Below are positions 8,425 to 17,143 of a stretch of DNA of 34,770 nucleotides, piece by piece. Within the stretch, counting starts at the first letter, position 1; every line of letters begins with the position of its first letter. Made by a program: the position numbers and the translations under genes. The notes beneath the pieces are model-generated. The model had not been told where the DNA came from and did no database searches. It saw only the letters and a program-made list of their open reading frames with translations. Origin of the DNA: an uncultured Flavobacteriaceae bacterium (GTDB lineage Bacteria; Bacteroidota; Bacteroidia; Flavobacteriales; Flavobacteriaceae); assembly GCA_937944485.1 (NCBI GenBank), contig CALDYU010000004.1, forward strand, positions 1 to 34,770, in the 5' to 3' direction.

Positions 8425-9879
8425 CTACTCTTTTACCCAATTATTTGCAAAATCACACTCCCTATTATCCCTACTTATGGTAATATAAGTGTTTTCAATA
8501 TGCTCATCCATCCATTTTCTAATGGCATTATACTGCTTCTCTGTTTTGGCTAATGCCTGAATTTTTAAATAGTCTTGAGCAAAATCAGCAACATGTTCAT
8601 CGTAACGGTTCGTCACTTGCATAATTTTATACTTGGCTCCTCCACCTCTTGGGTCTTGCTCTATTATGGGGCGAGAGATTTCATCATCCTTTAAATTTCG
8701 CACCTGATTATACAAGGCGGGATCCATTCGCGTTAATTCAAAACGAGGACCAAAATCTTCGGGATTACGAAGCGCTCCACCATCATTCTTAGTCTCCTTT
8801 TCATCAGAAAAATTGAGTGCTGCTTCCGCAAAAGTATATTTACCATCCATAATATTTTGGCGAATACTATCAAGTTCCGTTTTCACTTCTTCAAGTGTTT
8901 CTTCCGTAATTTCTGGTTGGAGTAATATATGACGTACGTCACGCTCTTGCCCTCTAATCTTTTCAACCAACATGATATGCCATCCAAATTGAGTTTCAAA
9001 AGGTTCAGAAATTTTACCTTCGGGTAGGCTAAAAGCTACATCTTTAAATTCACTAACATAACCCGAGTTTTTTGTAACACTTGGTATTGCACCACCCGAT
9101 GATTTTGAAGGACCCTGTGAATATAAAATGGCCTTTACATTGAAGCTTGCATCATTATCTTCTACATCAGCCTTAATGGCATTCAATTTATCAATCACTT
9201 TTTGAACCTCTGCTTTCGAGGGTTTCGGTTGCTTTACAATTTGTGAAATTTCCATTTCAGCACCAATAATTGGTCTTTCCTTTTCTGGAATTTTATTATA
9301 AAATTGACGTACTTCTTCAGGGGTTATTTCTATTTCTGAAACAACACTTCGCTGCATCTTTTCAGATAACATACGCAGTTTGTTTATTTTATAAAGCTCT
9401 TCACGAAAATCAGCTTCATTATCTTTTTTATAATATTTTAAAACCTTGGGCATTGATCCAATCTGTTGCACCAACCCCTGTAGTTGCCTTTCCCCAGTTA
9501 AATTCACTTCATCATCAGATACAAGGATACTATCTTGCACGGCTTGATGCGCATACAATCGATCTTCCATCAATTTGCCTAAAAGACCACATCTCGTAAC
9601 ATCTTCGGTTGAAGCACCTTGGTTTCGTAAATCAATTAAGGTTTTATCGATATCAGAATCTAAGATCACATAATCGCCAATTACTGCGGCAATTCCATCT
9701 AATTTAACTCGTTTAAAAGCGCTAGTGGTATCCTTTTTCATGTCCGAATTACGAATAGTAACATCAGGTGGCTCAAGGTTCGTATCAGGTATGGCTATTG
9801 AATCAGTTTGTTGTGACCAAGCCATGCATGTAAAACTAAACAGTACGGAAAACAGGATTATCTTATTCTTCTTTAGCAT
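8425..9879 (-). CDS. SurA-like periplasmic peptidyl-prolyl isomerase, two parvulin domains
   Basis: Exported chaperone/isomerase likely to help outer-membrane protein folding. From the ATG at 9879 a typical signal peptide is read (MLKKNKIILFSVLFSF, then MAWSQ). A SurA-N-like helical region follows to about residue 200. Two parvulin domains come next: one ending in EPFETQFGWHIMLVEK, the second beginning RDVRHILLQP. An in-frame ATG at 9894 adds five residues but places the signal peptide less well. The gene overlaps the end of the upstream parvulin-like gene and ends 7 nt before moxR. The two-domain layout supports a SurA orthologue, although the name is by analogy. Confidence 0.9.
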   Translation of the reverse strand: MLKKNKIILFSVLFSFTCMAWSQQTDSIAIPDTNLEPPDVTIRNSDMKKDTTSAFKRVKLDGIAAVIGDYVILDSDIDKTLIDLRNQGASTEDVTRCGLLGKLMEDRLYAHQAVQDSILVSDDEVNLTGERQLQGLVQQIGSMPKVLKYYKKDNEADFREELYKINKLRMLSEKMQRSVVSEIEITPEEVRQFYNKIPEKERPIIGAEMEISQIVKQPKPSKAEVQKVIDKLNAIKADVEDNDASFNVKAILYSQGPSKSSGGAIPSVTKNSGYVSEFKDVAFSLPEGKISEPFETQFGWHIMLVEKIRGQERDVRHILLQPEITEETLEEVKTELDSIRQNIMDGKYTFAEAALNFSDEKETKNDGGALRNPEDFGPRFELTRMDPALYNQVRNLKDDEISRPIIEQDPRGGGAKYKIMQVTNRYDEHVADFAQDYLKIQALAKTEKQYNAIRKWMDEHIENTYITISRDNRECDFANNWVKE

Positions 9880-10750
9880 ATATCTCAAATTCATTTTCTT
9901 TTACGGCTTCATCAATAATTTCGATTTCTAACTTACGCATATAATCAAGCTTACGCCTATTGAGAAGCACTTGTTTTATTGTAGGCTCTATAAAGGATAA
10001 TGGAGCAACATCATTCGCATTGCGCACATCAAGAACCTTTGCCAAATATACCCCGAATGCGTCTTTCAATTCGAAAAATTGGGTTTTTTTTAAGTATTTA
10101 TTCTGGTTCTCAGCGTTTAATGGAGGGATTTCGTCGATCACCCTTGATGCCCTAACCCAAATAGAATCATTAAAATTCAACTTCTTAAATTGAACGCCTA
10201 TTGAGTCTAAAAATTTGCGATCTTCTGCATCAAAACTTTTCATTTTTTGAATTACTGTTTGCTTATTCAAAAAACGATTAGGTAATTGTATAAAACGAAT
10301 TTTTACAAGCTTTTCTTTCAATCGAAAATTAGTTTTTTCGGCTTCATAAAAGCTCCTCATTTGCGATTTCGAAACTATTGTATCTGCCCCTTGATTAATT
10401 AAAGCATCTTTATAAGCCCTTGTATACAAATCCGTTTGATAATCTGATACCAATACTTCAAATTCTCGCAGTTTTTCTTCGGAAAGATTTACTTTAGCTT
10501 TCGACAACATTAATCGCTTAGCGGCCCAGTTATTTATATAATTTGTCACTATTGAGGCACTATCAGCACGTGTAATACCATCGTACAAAATTGACTTAAT
10601 ATCACTCTCATAAAGGTAATTTTCACCTACTCTTGCTAAAGGTTCTTGCTCTTTATCTTTATTGATAAAGGAGCCACAACCATACAATATTAGCCCTGCG
10701 AAAAGAAAGACAAATTGGCGACGATTTGTTTTTTTAGGTCTTAAAAACAT
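9863..10750 (-). CDS. Parvulin/SurA-N-like exported protein, probable lipoprotein
   Basis: Second foldase-like protein, 295 residues. The basic N-terminus and hydrophobic stretch (residues 12-24) end in LILYGCG, giving a plausible but weak lipobox at C25. A helical SurA-N-like region covers about 40-140. The central and C-terminal part contains a region that only loosely resembles a parvulin domain (RASRVIDEIPPLN, GVYLAKVLDVR), so isomerase activity is doubtful. It is the first gene of the unit with the two-parvulin protein and moxR, overlapping the next gene. A promoter match sits 4 nt before its ATG, implying a leaderless or nearly leaderless mRNA. It could be a holdase partner of the downstream SurA-like protein. 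Confidence 0.8.
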   Translation of the reverse strand: MFLRPKKTNRRQFVFLFAGLILYGCGSFINKDKEQEPLARVGENYLYESDIKSILYDGITRADSASIVTNYINNWAAKRLMLSKAKVNLSEEKLREFEVLVSDYQTDLYTRAYKDALINQGADTIVSKSQMRSFYEAEKTNFRLKEKLVKIRFIQLPNRFLNKQTVIQKMKSFDAEDRKFLDSIGVQFKKLNFNDSIWVRASRVIDEIPPLNAENQNKYLKKTQFFELKDAFGVYLAKVLDVRNANDVAPLSFIEPTIKQVLLNRRKLDYMRKLEIEIIDEAVKENEFEIYAKEE

Positions 10751-10754
10751 CTTG

Positions 10755-10784
10755 CAAAAGTAACAATTAAACTAAGCATAACAA
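10755..10784 (-). promoter_or_regulatory. Bacteroidota-type promoter of the foldase-moxR unit
   Basis: On the minus strand: TTG (10784-10782), 19 nt, TACTTTTG (10762-10755), a full match to TTG-N19-TAnnTTTG. The box ends 4 nt before the ATG at 10750, so transcription should begin at or next to the start codon. Confidence 0.55.
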
Positions 10785-10871
10785 GGTTATGAATCAATCA
10801 TTAACAGATTTTTAGTGTCTCGAATTAGATTTTGTTATTTTCGTAATTTCTAGATATATCGGGCAGCTAAT

Positions 10872-11120
10872 ATGCAACATATGAATCGTAAAATAAAACT
10901 CATTTGGGATTTTAGAGGTCCTACTGCATCAAACACCGCAGCACATCATGAAAAACACTTAAAAGAATATATAAGTATTGAAAAACTTGACTTAAATATA
11001 ACTGGAATTCATCATTTAAATGATTTGCATAGTTATGCATTTATGGTCACTAATGAATCGAAAATGATCATACTTCGCGACGCATTAAAACCTCATAGAG
11101 CTGAAGTTTACCAAGAATAG
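10872..11120 (+). CDS. Small conserved-looking cytosolic protein, function unknown
   Basis: Protein of 82 residues without signal peptide or membrane segment. It begins with an IKLIWDFRGP segment, has several histidines (HHEKHLKE, GIHHLNDLHSYAF) and ends in a basic KPHRAEVY stretch. I recall similar short proteins in other Flavobacteriaceae but cannot name a family. A second ATG at 10881 would remove three residues and is equally plausible. It is 12 nt upstream of the lipoprotein hydrolase gene on the same strand and probably co-transcribed with it. It is divergent from the foldase unit. The open frame, usual codon use and tight spacing support a real gene. Confidence 0.7.
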   Translation: MQHMNRKIKLIWDFRGPTASNTAAHHEKHLKEYISIEKLDLNITGIHHLNDLHSYAFMVTNESKMIILRDALKPHRAEVYQE

Positions 11121-11132
11121 CAACCATAAAAT

Positions 11133-12275
11133 ATGTTTTTAAAATACGTCTTTCTTCTTGTTCTTTCTTTACTCATCTCTTGTGGTTTTCAAGATAAAAC
11201 GACTGAATTAAATCCCTTAGAAATTGTTCTCAACTCGAAAAACTCTAATATATCGCGAGTGGTTGACAGCTTAGATAAGTATCACATTCAAATTAAGTTT
11301 ACTCAAATCACCAGAAAAAATAGTGCAACTACTTTTAAAGATTATGAGTTTCAAGTAAACGCAACGAATTATTTTTACCCAGCAAGTACTGTGAAATTTC
11401 CGATTGCTGTGCTTACACTGGCCAAATTAAATACACTAACTAATATAGACAGAAACACCCTTTTTTATATCGAAGGAGATACACTAGAGACCACGTTTGC
11501 CAAAGAAATTGAGAAAATTTTTGCCGTAAGTGACAATAGCGCCTATAACAGGCTCTTCGAATTTTTAGGCCAAGATTATATTAATGAACAATTAAGCAGC
11601 TTGACTGTTGCCCCTAGAATATCGCATCGCTTATCAACAAAAGAAGCGGATGAAATAACGATGAAACCCTTAATTATTTACGAAAATGATAGTACTCTTA
11701 GAACACTAGAACCTACCATAAACACATCCGCTACACCGCTACTATTAGACCATATAACAAAAGGGATTGGTTATTACGAGGATAGCACTCTTATTTCTGA
11801 ACCTTTTGATTTTAGCATGAAAAACTATTATCCTATTGATGCGCAACATGAATTCTTAACGAGCATTCTATTTCCAGAAACGAATAATTTCGGCAACAAA
11901 TTAGGTTTGTCTGCCGATCAGTTTCAATTTTTAAGAACCGCCATGAGCACCTTACCAAAGAATGCGGGTTTTGACAGCGATACATATTATGATGGCTATT
12001 GCAAATTTTTCATGTATGGTGACACTAGAGAGCACATTCCTGAGCATATAAAAATTTTTAATAAAGTAGGTAATGCCTACGGCACATTAACCGATTGCGC
12101 TTATATTCAAGACACTAAAAACAAAGTTGAATTCTTACTAACCGCAACCATATTGGTAATTGAGAATGGCGTTTTCAATGACGATAACTATGAATATGAA
12201 AATGTGGGCTTACCTTTTTTAGCAGAATTAGGAAGAGCCTTATATGATTATGAGTTGCAACTAAAAAAAAGCTAA
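11133..12275 (+). CDS. Serine hydrolase lipoprotein, class A beta-lactamase fold
   Basis: Lipoprotein with signal peptide and lipobox L-I-S-C17, followed by a catalytic domain of the penicillin-binding/beta-lactamase-A type. The S-x-x-K motif is S85-T-V-K88 in YPASTVKFP, and the second motif is S133-D134-N135 in AVSDNSAYNRLF. The third motif appears as K-V-G in FNKVGNAYG in place of K-T-G. At 380 residues it is about 90 longer than a true class A enzyme, with an insertion between the second and third motifs. This fits the beta-lactamase2 group of hydrolases common in Bacteroidota, often of unknown substrate. A resistance function should not be assumed. It lies 12 nt after the 82-residue protein gene. 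Confidence 0.82.
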   Translation: MFLKYVFLLVLSLLISCGFQDKTTELNPLEIVLNSKNSNISRVVDSLDKYHIQIKFTQITRKNSATTFKDYEFQVNATNYFYPASTVKFPIAVLTLAKLNTLTNIDRNTLFYIEGDTLETTFAKEIEKIFAVSDNSAYNRLFEFLGQDYINEQLSSLTVAPRISHRLSTKEADEITMKPLIIYENDSTLRTLEPTINTSATPLLLDHITKGIGYYEDSTLISEPFDFSMKNYYPIDAQHEFLTSILFPETNNFGNKLGLSADQFQFLRTAMSTLPKNAGFDSDTYYDGYCKFFMYGDTREHIPEHIKIFNKVGNAYGTLTDCAYIQDTKNKVEFLLTATILVIENGVFNDDNYEYENVGLPFLAELGRALYDYELQLKKS

Positions 12276-12285
12276 ACTTCTATTT

Positions 12286-12316
12286 AAAGGATGTAATTCA
12301 TATGTTATTATCCTTT
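12286..12316 (+). terminator. Possible terminator after the serine hydrolase gene
   Basis: AAAGGAT (12286-12292) and ATCCTTT (12310-12316) pair as a 7 bp stem with a short inner TAA/TTA pairing, followed by T. It lies 10 nt after the stop codon. The stem is short and the loop long. Confidence 0.4.
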
Positions 12317-12401
12317 TGCTCCCTCAAAGTGTAACTCAAGTGTCATTGTACAAGTAGCGTTTCATTTTTGGAATGTGTAACTTACCTCCAAACCATACCA
12401 A

Positions 12402-14747
12402 ATGGAAAATCAACAGAACCAAATTAATTTACTCAACGAAAAACTAAGGTTGTTGTTACAAAAACAGCAAGAGTTTGCTAAAGAGATACAAGAAATACAT
12501 GAAGAAATACGCAAACTTCCTCAAACAAATACCCCTGTTAAAAATGAAATTTCAGAGGTTTCGAAGCCCGAAAGTATTCCTTTGAAAAATCAACCAACTT
12601 CCACCGCCCCAGTACAAAGTAATATAACGCCTAAGACAACAGCAAACGTAAATTTTAATCAAAAATCGAATACAAAGTATTCAACCCTTAAGAAATCAAG
12701 TATTGAGAAATTTATTGGAGAGAACCTTATCAATAAGGTTGGTATTGCAATTTTAGTTATTGGAATTATCATTGGTGCAAAGTATTCGATCGAAAATAAT
12801 TTGATTAGTCCATTAACCCGAATAATTCTAGGTTACCTTGCTGGATTGGGTTTGCTAGGTTTTGGAATAAAATTAAAATCAAAATATGAGAATTACAGTG
12901 CGGTATTAGTTAGTGGTGCCTTAGCAACCTTATACTTTATTACTTTTTCCGCGTATAACTTCTATGATTTGCTTCCACAATTATTGGCGTTCGGGCTCAT
13001 GCTCTTATTTACCATTTTCGGAGTGGTCGCAGCATTGAACTATGATAAACAAATAATTGCTCATTTTGGACTCGTAGGAGCCTATGCCGTGCCTTTTTTA
13101 CTAAGCAATGATTCAGGTAATACCACGGTATTGTTTAGTTATATCGCTATTATAAATACAGGCATCCTATTAATTTCATTTAAGAAGTATTGGAAACCCC
13201 TTTATCGATCAGCCTTTATTTTTACCTGGTTAATTTATGCAGTGTTTAGAGTGTTCACCTACAAAGTGGACACCCACTTGCACATCGCTTTATTATTTCT
13301 TTTCATCTTTTTTGCTCAGTTTTATACGGTCTTTTTAGCCTATCGCCTAAAAACAAATGAGCGGTTTAGAAAAGCTGACATTATACTGCTATTGTTGAAT
13401 GCATTCTTTTTTTACGGACTAGGTTATGGCATTATATCAGGTCATTCTGTTGGCAAAGAAATGCTAGGCCTTTTCACTTTAATAAATGCCTTAATTCATT
13501 TTATTGTAAGTACAATTATTTACAAGAAAAAGTTAGCAGATCGCAATCTATTTTATCTTGTTTCTGGTATGGTATTGGTATTCATAACCATAGCAATTCC
13601 AGTACAGTTAGATGGTAATTGGGTAACGCTTCTGTGGGTGATTGAGGCAGCTTTACTCTATTGGATAGGAAGATCAAAAAATGTTCGCATCTATGAACAA
13701 CTAGCTTACCCTTTAATATTCTTGGCCTTCTTTAGTTTGCTACAAGATTGGGGAATAAATTATAGCGCTTACCTAAAAGAAACTCATTTTAGATCCATTT
13801 TAAATATCACTTTTCTTAGTTCTGTATTATTTGCAATCGCATGTGGCTTCATGAATTGGGTATATCAAAAAACCAAAAATACTGTAGAAGTTGCAAAGAG
13901 AAATTGGAGCGATCAATTGATGTCTTATGTAATTCCAATACTATTTGTTTTAGTTATTTACGGAGCGTTTTACTTAGAAATTGATTATTACTTCGATAAG
14001 CTTTATTGGCTTTCTGAAATTCCTAAATCTACAAACAACGACTACAGTTATACTATTTACAATTCAGATCTGAAAAAAATTGGAACTATTTGGTTGCTGA
14101 ATTACACGCTACTATTTGTCGCCATACTTGCATATGTTAATACTATTAAATTTAAACATAGAGTTTTTGGTATTGTAACATTAGGTATTGGAGTAATAGC
14201 AACATTCCTTTTCTTAGGTGTTGGTCTTTACATTTTAAGTGAGCTTCGAGAGAGTTTTTTACAGGAAGAACAATCAGAATTTTTCGAAAAAAGTAACCTT
14301 CATATTATTTATCGCTATGCAAGCATTGGCTTTTTAGCCTTAACTGGCTTAGCAATGTATAAGTTAGTTCATAGCAAGTTTATGACTGTAACGCTAAAAA
14401 TACCTTTTGAATTATTAATGCATATTTCTATCCTATGGCTTTTAAGTAGTGAATTATTACATTGGATGGATCTTATTGGTTCGAATCAAACTTATAAATT
14501 AGGACTCAGTATTTTATGGGGTGCCTACGCCTTGCTCTTAATTAGTATTGGTATTTTTAAAACCAAAAGTTATCTACGAATCGGAGCGATTGTACTTTTT
14601 GCAGTCACCTTGATAAAACTTTTCTTTTATGACATTGCCGCTATGAATACTATTACCAAAACTGTTGTATTTGTATCCTTAGGTATTTTCCTTTTGATAA
14701 TTTCTTTCTTGTACAATAAATACAAACATAAAATTGCTGATGATTAA
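12402..14747 (+). CDS. DUF2339 multi-pass membrane protein
   Basis: Predicted inner-membrane protein of 781 residues. Residues 1-37 form a charged, Gln/Glu-rich coiled coil (LLNEKLRLLLQKQQEF). Residues 40-90 are a Pro/Ser/Thr-rich linker. From about residue 105 (IEKFIGENLINKVGIAILVIG) to the end it is a long array of hydrophobic helices, more than 20 by eye. The entry segment matching E-N-W/L-I-N-K-V-G-I is typical of DUF2339. No catalytic motif is visible and the molecular role of the family is unknown. It overlaps the next gene by 8 nt, and DUF2339 and DUF3999 genes are known to be paired in other bacteria. The 126 nt upstream of it contain no other gene. Confidence 0.85.
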   Translation: MENQQNQINLLNEKLRLLLQKQQEFAKEIQEIHEEIRKLPQTNTPVKNEISEVSKPESIPLKNQPTSTAPVQSNITPKTTANVNFNQKSNTKYSTLKKSSIEKFIGENLINKVGIAILVIGIIIGAKYSIENNLISPLTRIILGYLAGLGLLGFGIKLKSKYENYSAVLVSGALATLYFITFSAYNFYDLLPQLLAFGLMLLFTIFGVVAALNYDKQIIAHFGLVGAYAVPFLLSNDSGNTTVLFSYIAIINTGILLISFKKYWKPLYRSAFIFTWLIYAVFRVFTYKVDTHLHIALLFLFIFFAQFYTVFLAYRLKTNERFRKADIILLLLNAFFFYGLGYGIISGHSVGKEMLGLFTLINALIHFIVSTIIYKKKLADRNLFYLVSGMVLVFITIAIPVQLDGNWVTLLWVIEAALLYWIGRSKNVRIYEQLAYPLIFLAFFSLLQDWGINYSAYLKETHFRSILNITFLSSVLFAIACGFMNWVYQKTKNTVEVAKRNWSDQLMSYVIPILFVLVIYGAFYLEIDYYFDKLYWLSEIPKSTNNDYSYTIYNSDLKKIGTIWLLNYTLLFVAILAYVNTIKFKHRVFGIVTLGIGVIATFLFLGVGLYILSELRESFLQEEQSEFFEKSNLHIIYRYASIGFLALTGLAMYKLVHSKFMTVTLKIPFELLMHISILWLLSSELLHWMDLIGSNQTYKLGLSILWGAYALLLISIGIFKTKSYLRIGAIVLFAVTLIKLFFYDIAAMNTITKTVVFVSLGIFLLIISFLYNKYKHKIADD

Positions 14748-15966
14748 TATTAAAAAAAGCTTGGCACTAGCCGTTGGATGTATTTATAGCTTCGTCGCAA
14801 TTGCCCAATTAGGCACCTATGATTTTAAAATGCAACTTTCCGGTATTGAAGACCAATGGCATGTTATAGAGTTACCCGTTTCTGTTTTTGATAATATCTC
14901 TCAAAATATGAACGACTTGAGAATCTATGGCGTCACCTTAAACGATACCATTGAAGCACCTTATATTTTAAAAGTAAAGTCTGATAATTACATTCAAAAA
15001 GTTATTAATTTCAAATTACTCAACCGTACATTAAATAAAAAAGGATACTATTACACGTTCAAAGTTGAAGCGAAAGAATCAATCAACCAAATTCAATTGG
15101 ACTTTGAAAATAAAAATTTTGATTGGAAAGTTGTTCTAGAAGGCAGTCATAACCTGAAGGAATGGTTTGCTATCTTAAATGATTACAGGATTTTATCAGT
15201 CGAAAATGACCGAACCAATTATCGATATACCAATTTAGAATTTCCTGATGCGCAGTTTCAGTTTTATCGCGTATTAATTAAGTCTAGTGAAGAGCCACTA
15301 TTCGTAAAAGCAAAAATTAAGATTGACACTCTTATTAAAGGAGACTATCAAGAACATGCTATTGCAAATCTAACAAGCAAAGAGATCAACAAACAAACCA
15401 TTTTAACTATTGATCTAAAAAATCGCGTTCCAATCCATAATTTTAAAATAAATATAGCAGACAAGATTGATTATTATCGCCCTGTTACTTTCGAATACCT
15501 TGCCGATAGTATTCCAACGGAAAAAGGTTGGAGATACCTTTATCGTAATTTAAGTGCTGGCACCTTAAGTTCGTTTGAAAAAAATGAATTTTCCTTTGCC
15601 CCTAAAATTGCCAAGAATTTTCGCATTACAATTCGTAATCATGACAATCAACCTTTAAAAATAGCAGGGATCGAAGCAAAAAGTTATGACCAAGAACTTA
15701 TAGCTCGTTTTACGAAACCAGCCAACTATTTTTTAGTATTTGGAAAGCGAGAAGAAAGAAAACCAAAATATGATATTACTCATCGCGATGTTAAAATACC
15801 AGTAACACTTACTAGTTTAAACTTAGGAGAAATTGAACCAATCTCCATAAAAGAAACTTCGAAAGTCACCCCTCTTTTTGAAAATAAAATCTGGCTTTGG
15901 CTCACAATGGCGGTAGTAATAATAGTATTAGGTGGTTTTACGCTAAAAATGATACAAAAAAAATAA
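14740..15966 (+). CDS. DUF3999-like exported protein with C-terminal membrane anchor
   Basis: Protein of 408 residues from the ATG at 14740, with a signal peptide (hydrophobic residues 8-22, AIAQ cleavage region). The large periplasmic beta-rich region carries repeated carbohydrate-binding-like or discoidin-like patches (WHVIELPVSVF, FDWKVVLEGSHNLKEWF). One C-terminal transmembrane helix (WLWLTMAVVIIVLGGF) is followed by a short basic tail. A TTG two codons earlier would also be in frame, but the ATG fits the 8 nt overlap with the DUF2339 gene. The pairing suggests a membrane complex, with this protein as the periplasmic part. Assignment to DUF3999 rests on the neighbour and overall layout, and is less certain than the topology. 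Confidence 0.72.
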   Translation: MINIKKSLALAVGCIYSFVAIAQLGTYDFKMQLSGIEDQWHVIELPVSVFDNISQNMNDLRIYGVTLNDTIEAPYILKVKSDNYIQKVINFKLLNRTLNKKGYYYTFKVEAKESINQIQLDFENKNFDWKVVLEGSHNLKEWFAILNDYRILSVENDRTNYRYTNLEFPDAQFQFYRVLIKSSEEPLFVKAKIKIDTLIKGDYQEHAIANLTSKEINKQTILTIDLKNRVPIHNFKINIADKIDYYRPVTFEYLADSIPTEKGWRYLYRNLSAGTLSSFEKNEFSFAPKIAKNFRITIRNHDNQPLKIAGIEAKSYDQELIARFTKPANYFLVFGKREERKPKYDITHRDVKIPVTLTSLNLGEIEPISIKETSKVTPLFENKIWLWLTMAVVIIVLGGFTLKMIQKK

Positions 15967-16019
15967 AAACAAGTTGACACTTACCTAATAACTCGAAATA
16001 TAATGATCGTATAATTAGC

Positions 16020-16027
16020 TAATTTTG
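16020..16027 (+). promoter_or_regulatory. Candidate -7 box upstream of the small ORF and rluF
   Basis: TAATTTTG matches TAnnTTTG exactly, 27 nt before the ATG at 16055. No TTG is seen at the usual 19-21 nt upstream distance, so support is partial. Confidence 0.33.
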
Positions 16028-16054
16028 TACCGTATTAGAACATCTGCTTCATCA

Positions 16055-16270
16055 ATGAGTAATTACAGATCAAACCCTTCGCGCATATATCAATGGCTTG
16101 GTGAATTAACTATTTTCAATATGGTAGAAGAGCGAATAAGTACATTTTCTAATCGATGTACTTTATTGTTATCCTTTTACGAAATTGTTCACTCTTTAAT
16201 AGCGTACGTACCCCATAACGGTTCTGGTAGTAGTTCTTTCTTTCCTACTAATTTAAAAGTTGTAGCATGA
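16055..16270 (+). CDS. Small unknown ORF coupled to rluF
   Basis: Uninterrupted 71-codon frame that ends in TGA overlapping the rluF ATG by 4 nt (ATGA). The product is basic, has no signal peptide and one moderately hydrophobic patch ([18 protein letters not shown]). I do not recognise the family. The arrangement of a -7 box match (16020-16027), an ATG and a stop-start overlap with rluF is what a real first gene of an operon would show. Without homologues, a chance frame in the rluF leader is still possible. It fills what would otherwise be a 300-base gap. Confidence 0.38.
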   Translation: MSNYRSNPSRIYQWLGELTIFNMVEERISTFSNRCTLLLSFYEIVHSLIAYVPHNGSGSSSFFPTNLKVVA

Positions 16271-16995
16271 GCGAATTTAAACCAACCCGAATCAATAAGT
16301 ACCTAAGTGAAGTTGGCTATTGTTCTCGTCGTGCGGCAGATAAGTTAATTGAACAAGGCAGAGTAACAATCAACGGGCAAATCCCTGAAATGGGAACAAA
16401 AGTTATTGAAGGGGATGAGGTAAGAGTTGATGGAGAAGCAGTTACTAAATCCAATGAAAAACTTGTATATCTTGCTTTTAATAAACCTATTGGCATTGTT
16501 TGTACAACCGATACCCGTGTTGAAAAAGACAACATCATCGATTTCATTAATTATCCTAAACGAATTTTTCCAATTGGAAGATTAGACAAGCCGAGTGAAG
16601 GGCTTATTTTCCTTACCAACGATGGTGATATAGTAAATAAAATTTTACGAGCCAGAAATGGTCATGAAAAAGAATATATCGTTAATGTAGACAAACCTAT
16701 TACCAGTCATTTTTTAAACAAAATGCGAAATGGTGTTCCTATTTTAGATACAGTAACACGAAAGTGCGAGGTTGAAATAATATCTAAATATCAATTCAAA
16801 ATAATTCTCACTCAGGGCTTGAATAGACAAATTCGACGCATGTGCGAATATCTGGGCTATCATGTCAAAAGACTAAAACGCGTTCGCATAATGAATATTA
16901 CTTTGGATATACCAATCGGCAAGTGGCGCGATTTAACTCATGATGAATTAAATCAAATTAATAGGCTTATCTCCGACTCATCAAAAACACATTAA
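16267..16995 (+). CDS. rluF: 23S rRNA pseudouridine synthase, RluF type
   Basis: RNA-modifying enzyme of the RsuA/RluB/E/F family, expected to isomerise U2604 of 23S rRNA. An S4 RNA-binding domain covers residues 7-60 ([20 protein letters not shown]). The catalytic domain follows with the aspartate D107 in [18 protein letters not shown]. The [16 protein letters not shown] segment near residue 178 is the family's conserved C-terminal motif. The length of 242 residues is about right, without the long tail of RluB. Choice of RluF over RluE/RsuA rests on the remembered similarity of the S4-containing form. It overlaps the preceding small ORF by 4 nt. Confidence 0.88.
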   Translation: MSEFKPTRINKYLSEVGYCSRRAADKLIEQGRVTINGQIPEMGTKVIEGDEVRVDGEAVTKSNEKLVYLAFNKPIGIVCTTDTRVEKDNIIDFINYPKRIFPIGRLDKPSEGLIFLTNDGDIVNKILRARNGHEKEYIVNVDKPITSHFLNKMRNGVPILDTVTRKCEVEIISKYQFKIILTQGLNRQIRRMCEYLGYHVKRLKRVRIMNITLDIPIGKWRDLTHDELNQINRLISDSSKTH

Positions 16996-17067
16996 CTTGT
17001 ATTATGGTTTTGTAAAGAACATATCACTTTTACTACAAATAAAAATAATAAGTCTTTTTATCAGGTA

Positions 17068-17083
17068 TTAAAACGTGTTTTAA
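17068..17083. promoter_or_regulatory. Operator-like inverted repeat before the envelope protein gene
   Basis: TTAAAAC GT GTTTTAA is a 7-2-7 inverted repeat, 61 nt before the ATG at 17144. It resembles a regulator site more than a terminator, since no T-run follows. No regulator can be named. Confidence 0.25.
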
Positions 17084-17143
17084 CATTCTATATACTTAAA
17101 AATAAGTAACTTATAACATACTTTTTTACATAAAATTTGGATT

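Noticed and set aside
9270..9599. 109-codon plus-strand frame
   Set aside because: Antisense to the SurA-like gene with no recognisable domain.
11133..12275. Beta-lactam resistance gene
   Set aside because: The fold is right, but the length, the KVG motif and the lipoprotein anchor point to the broader hydrolase group; resistance is unsupported.
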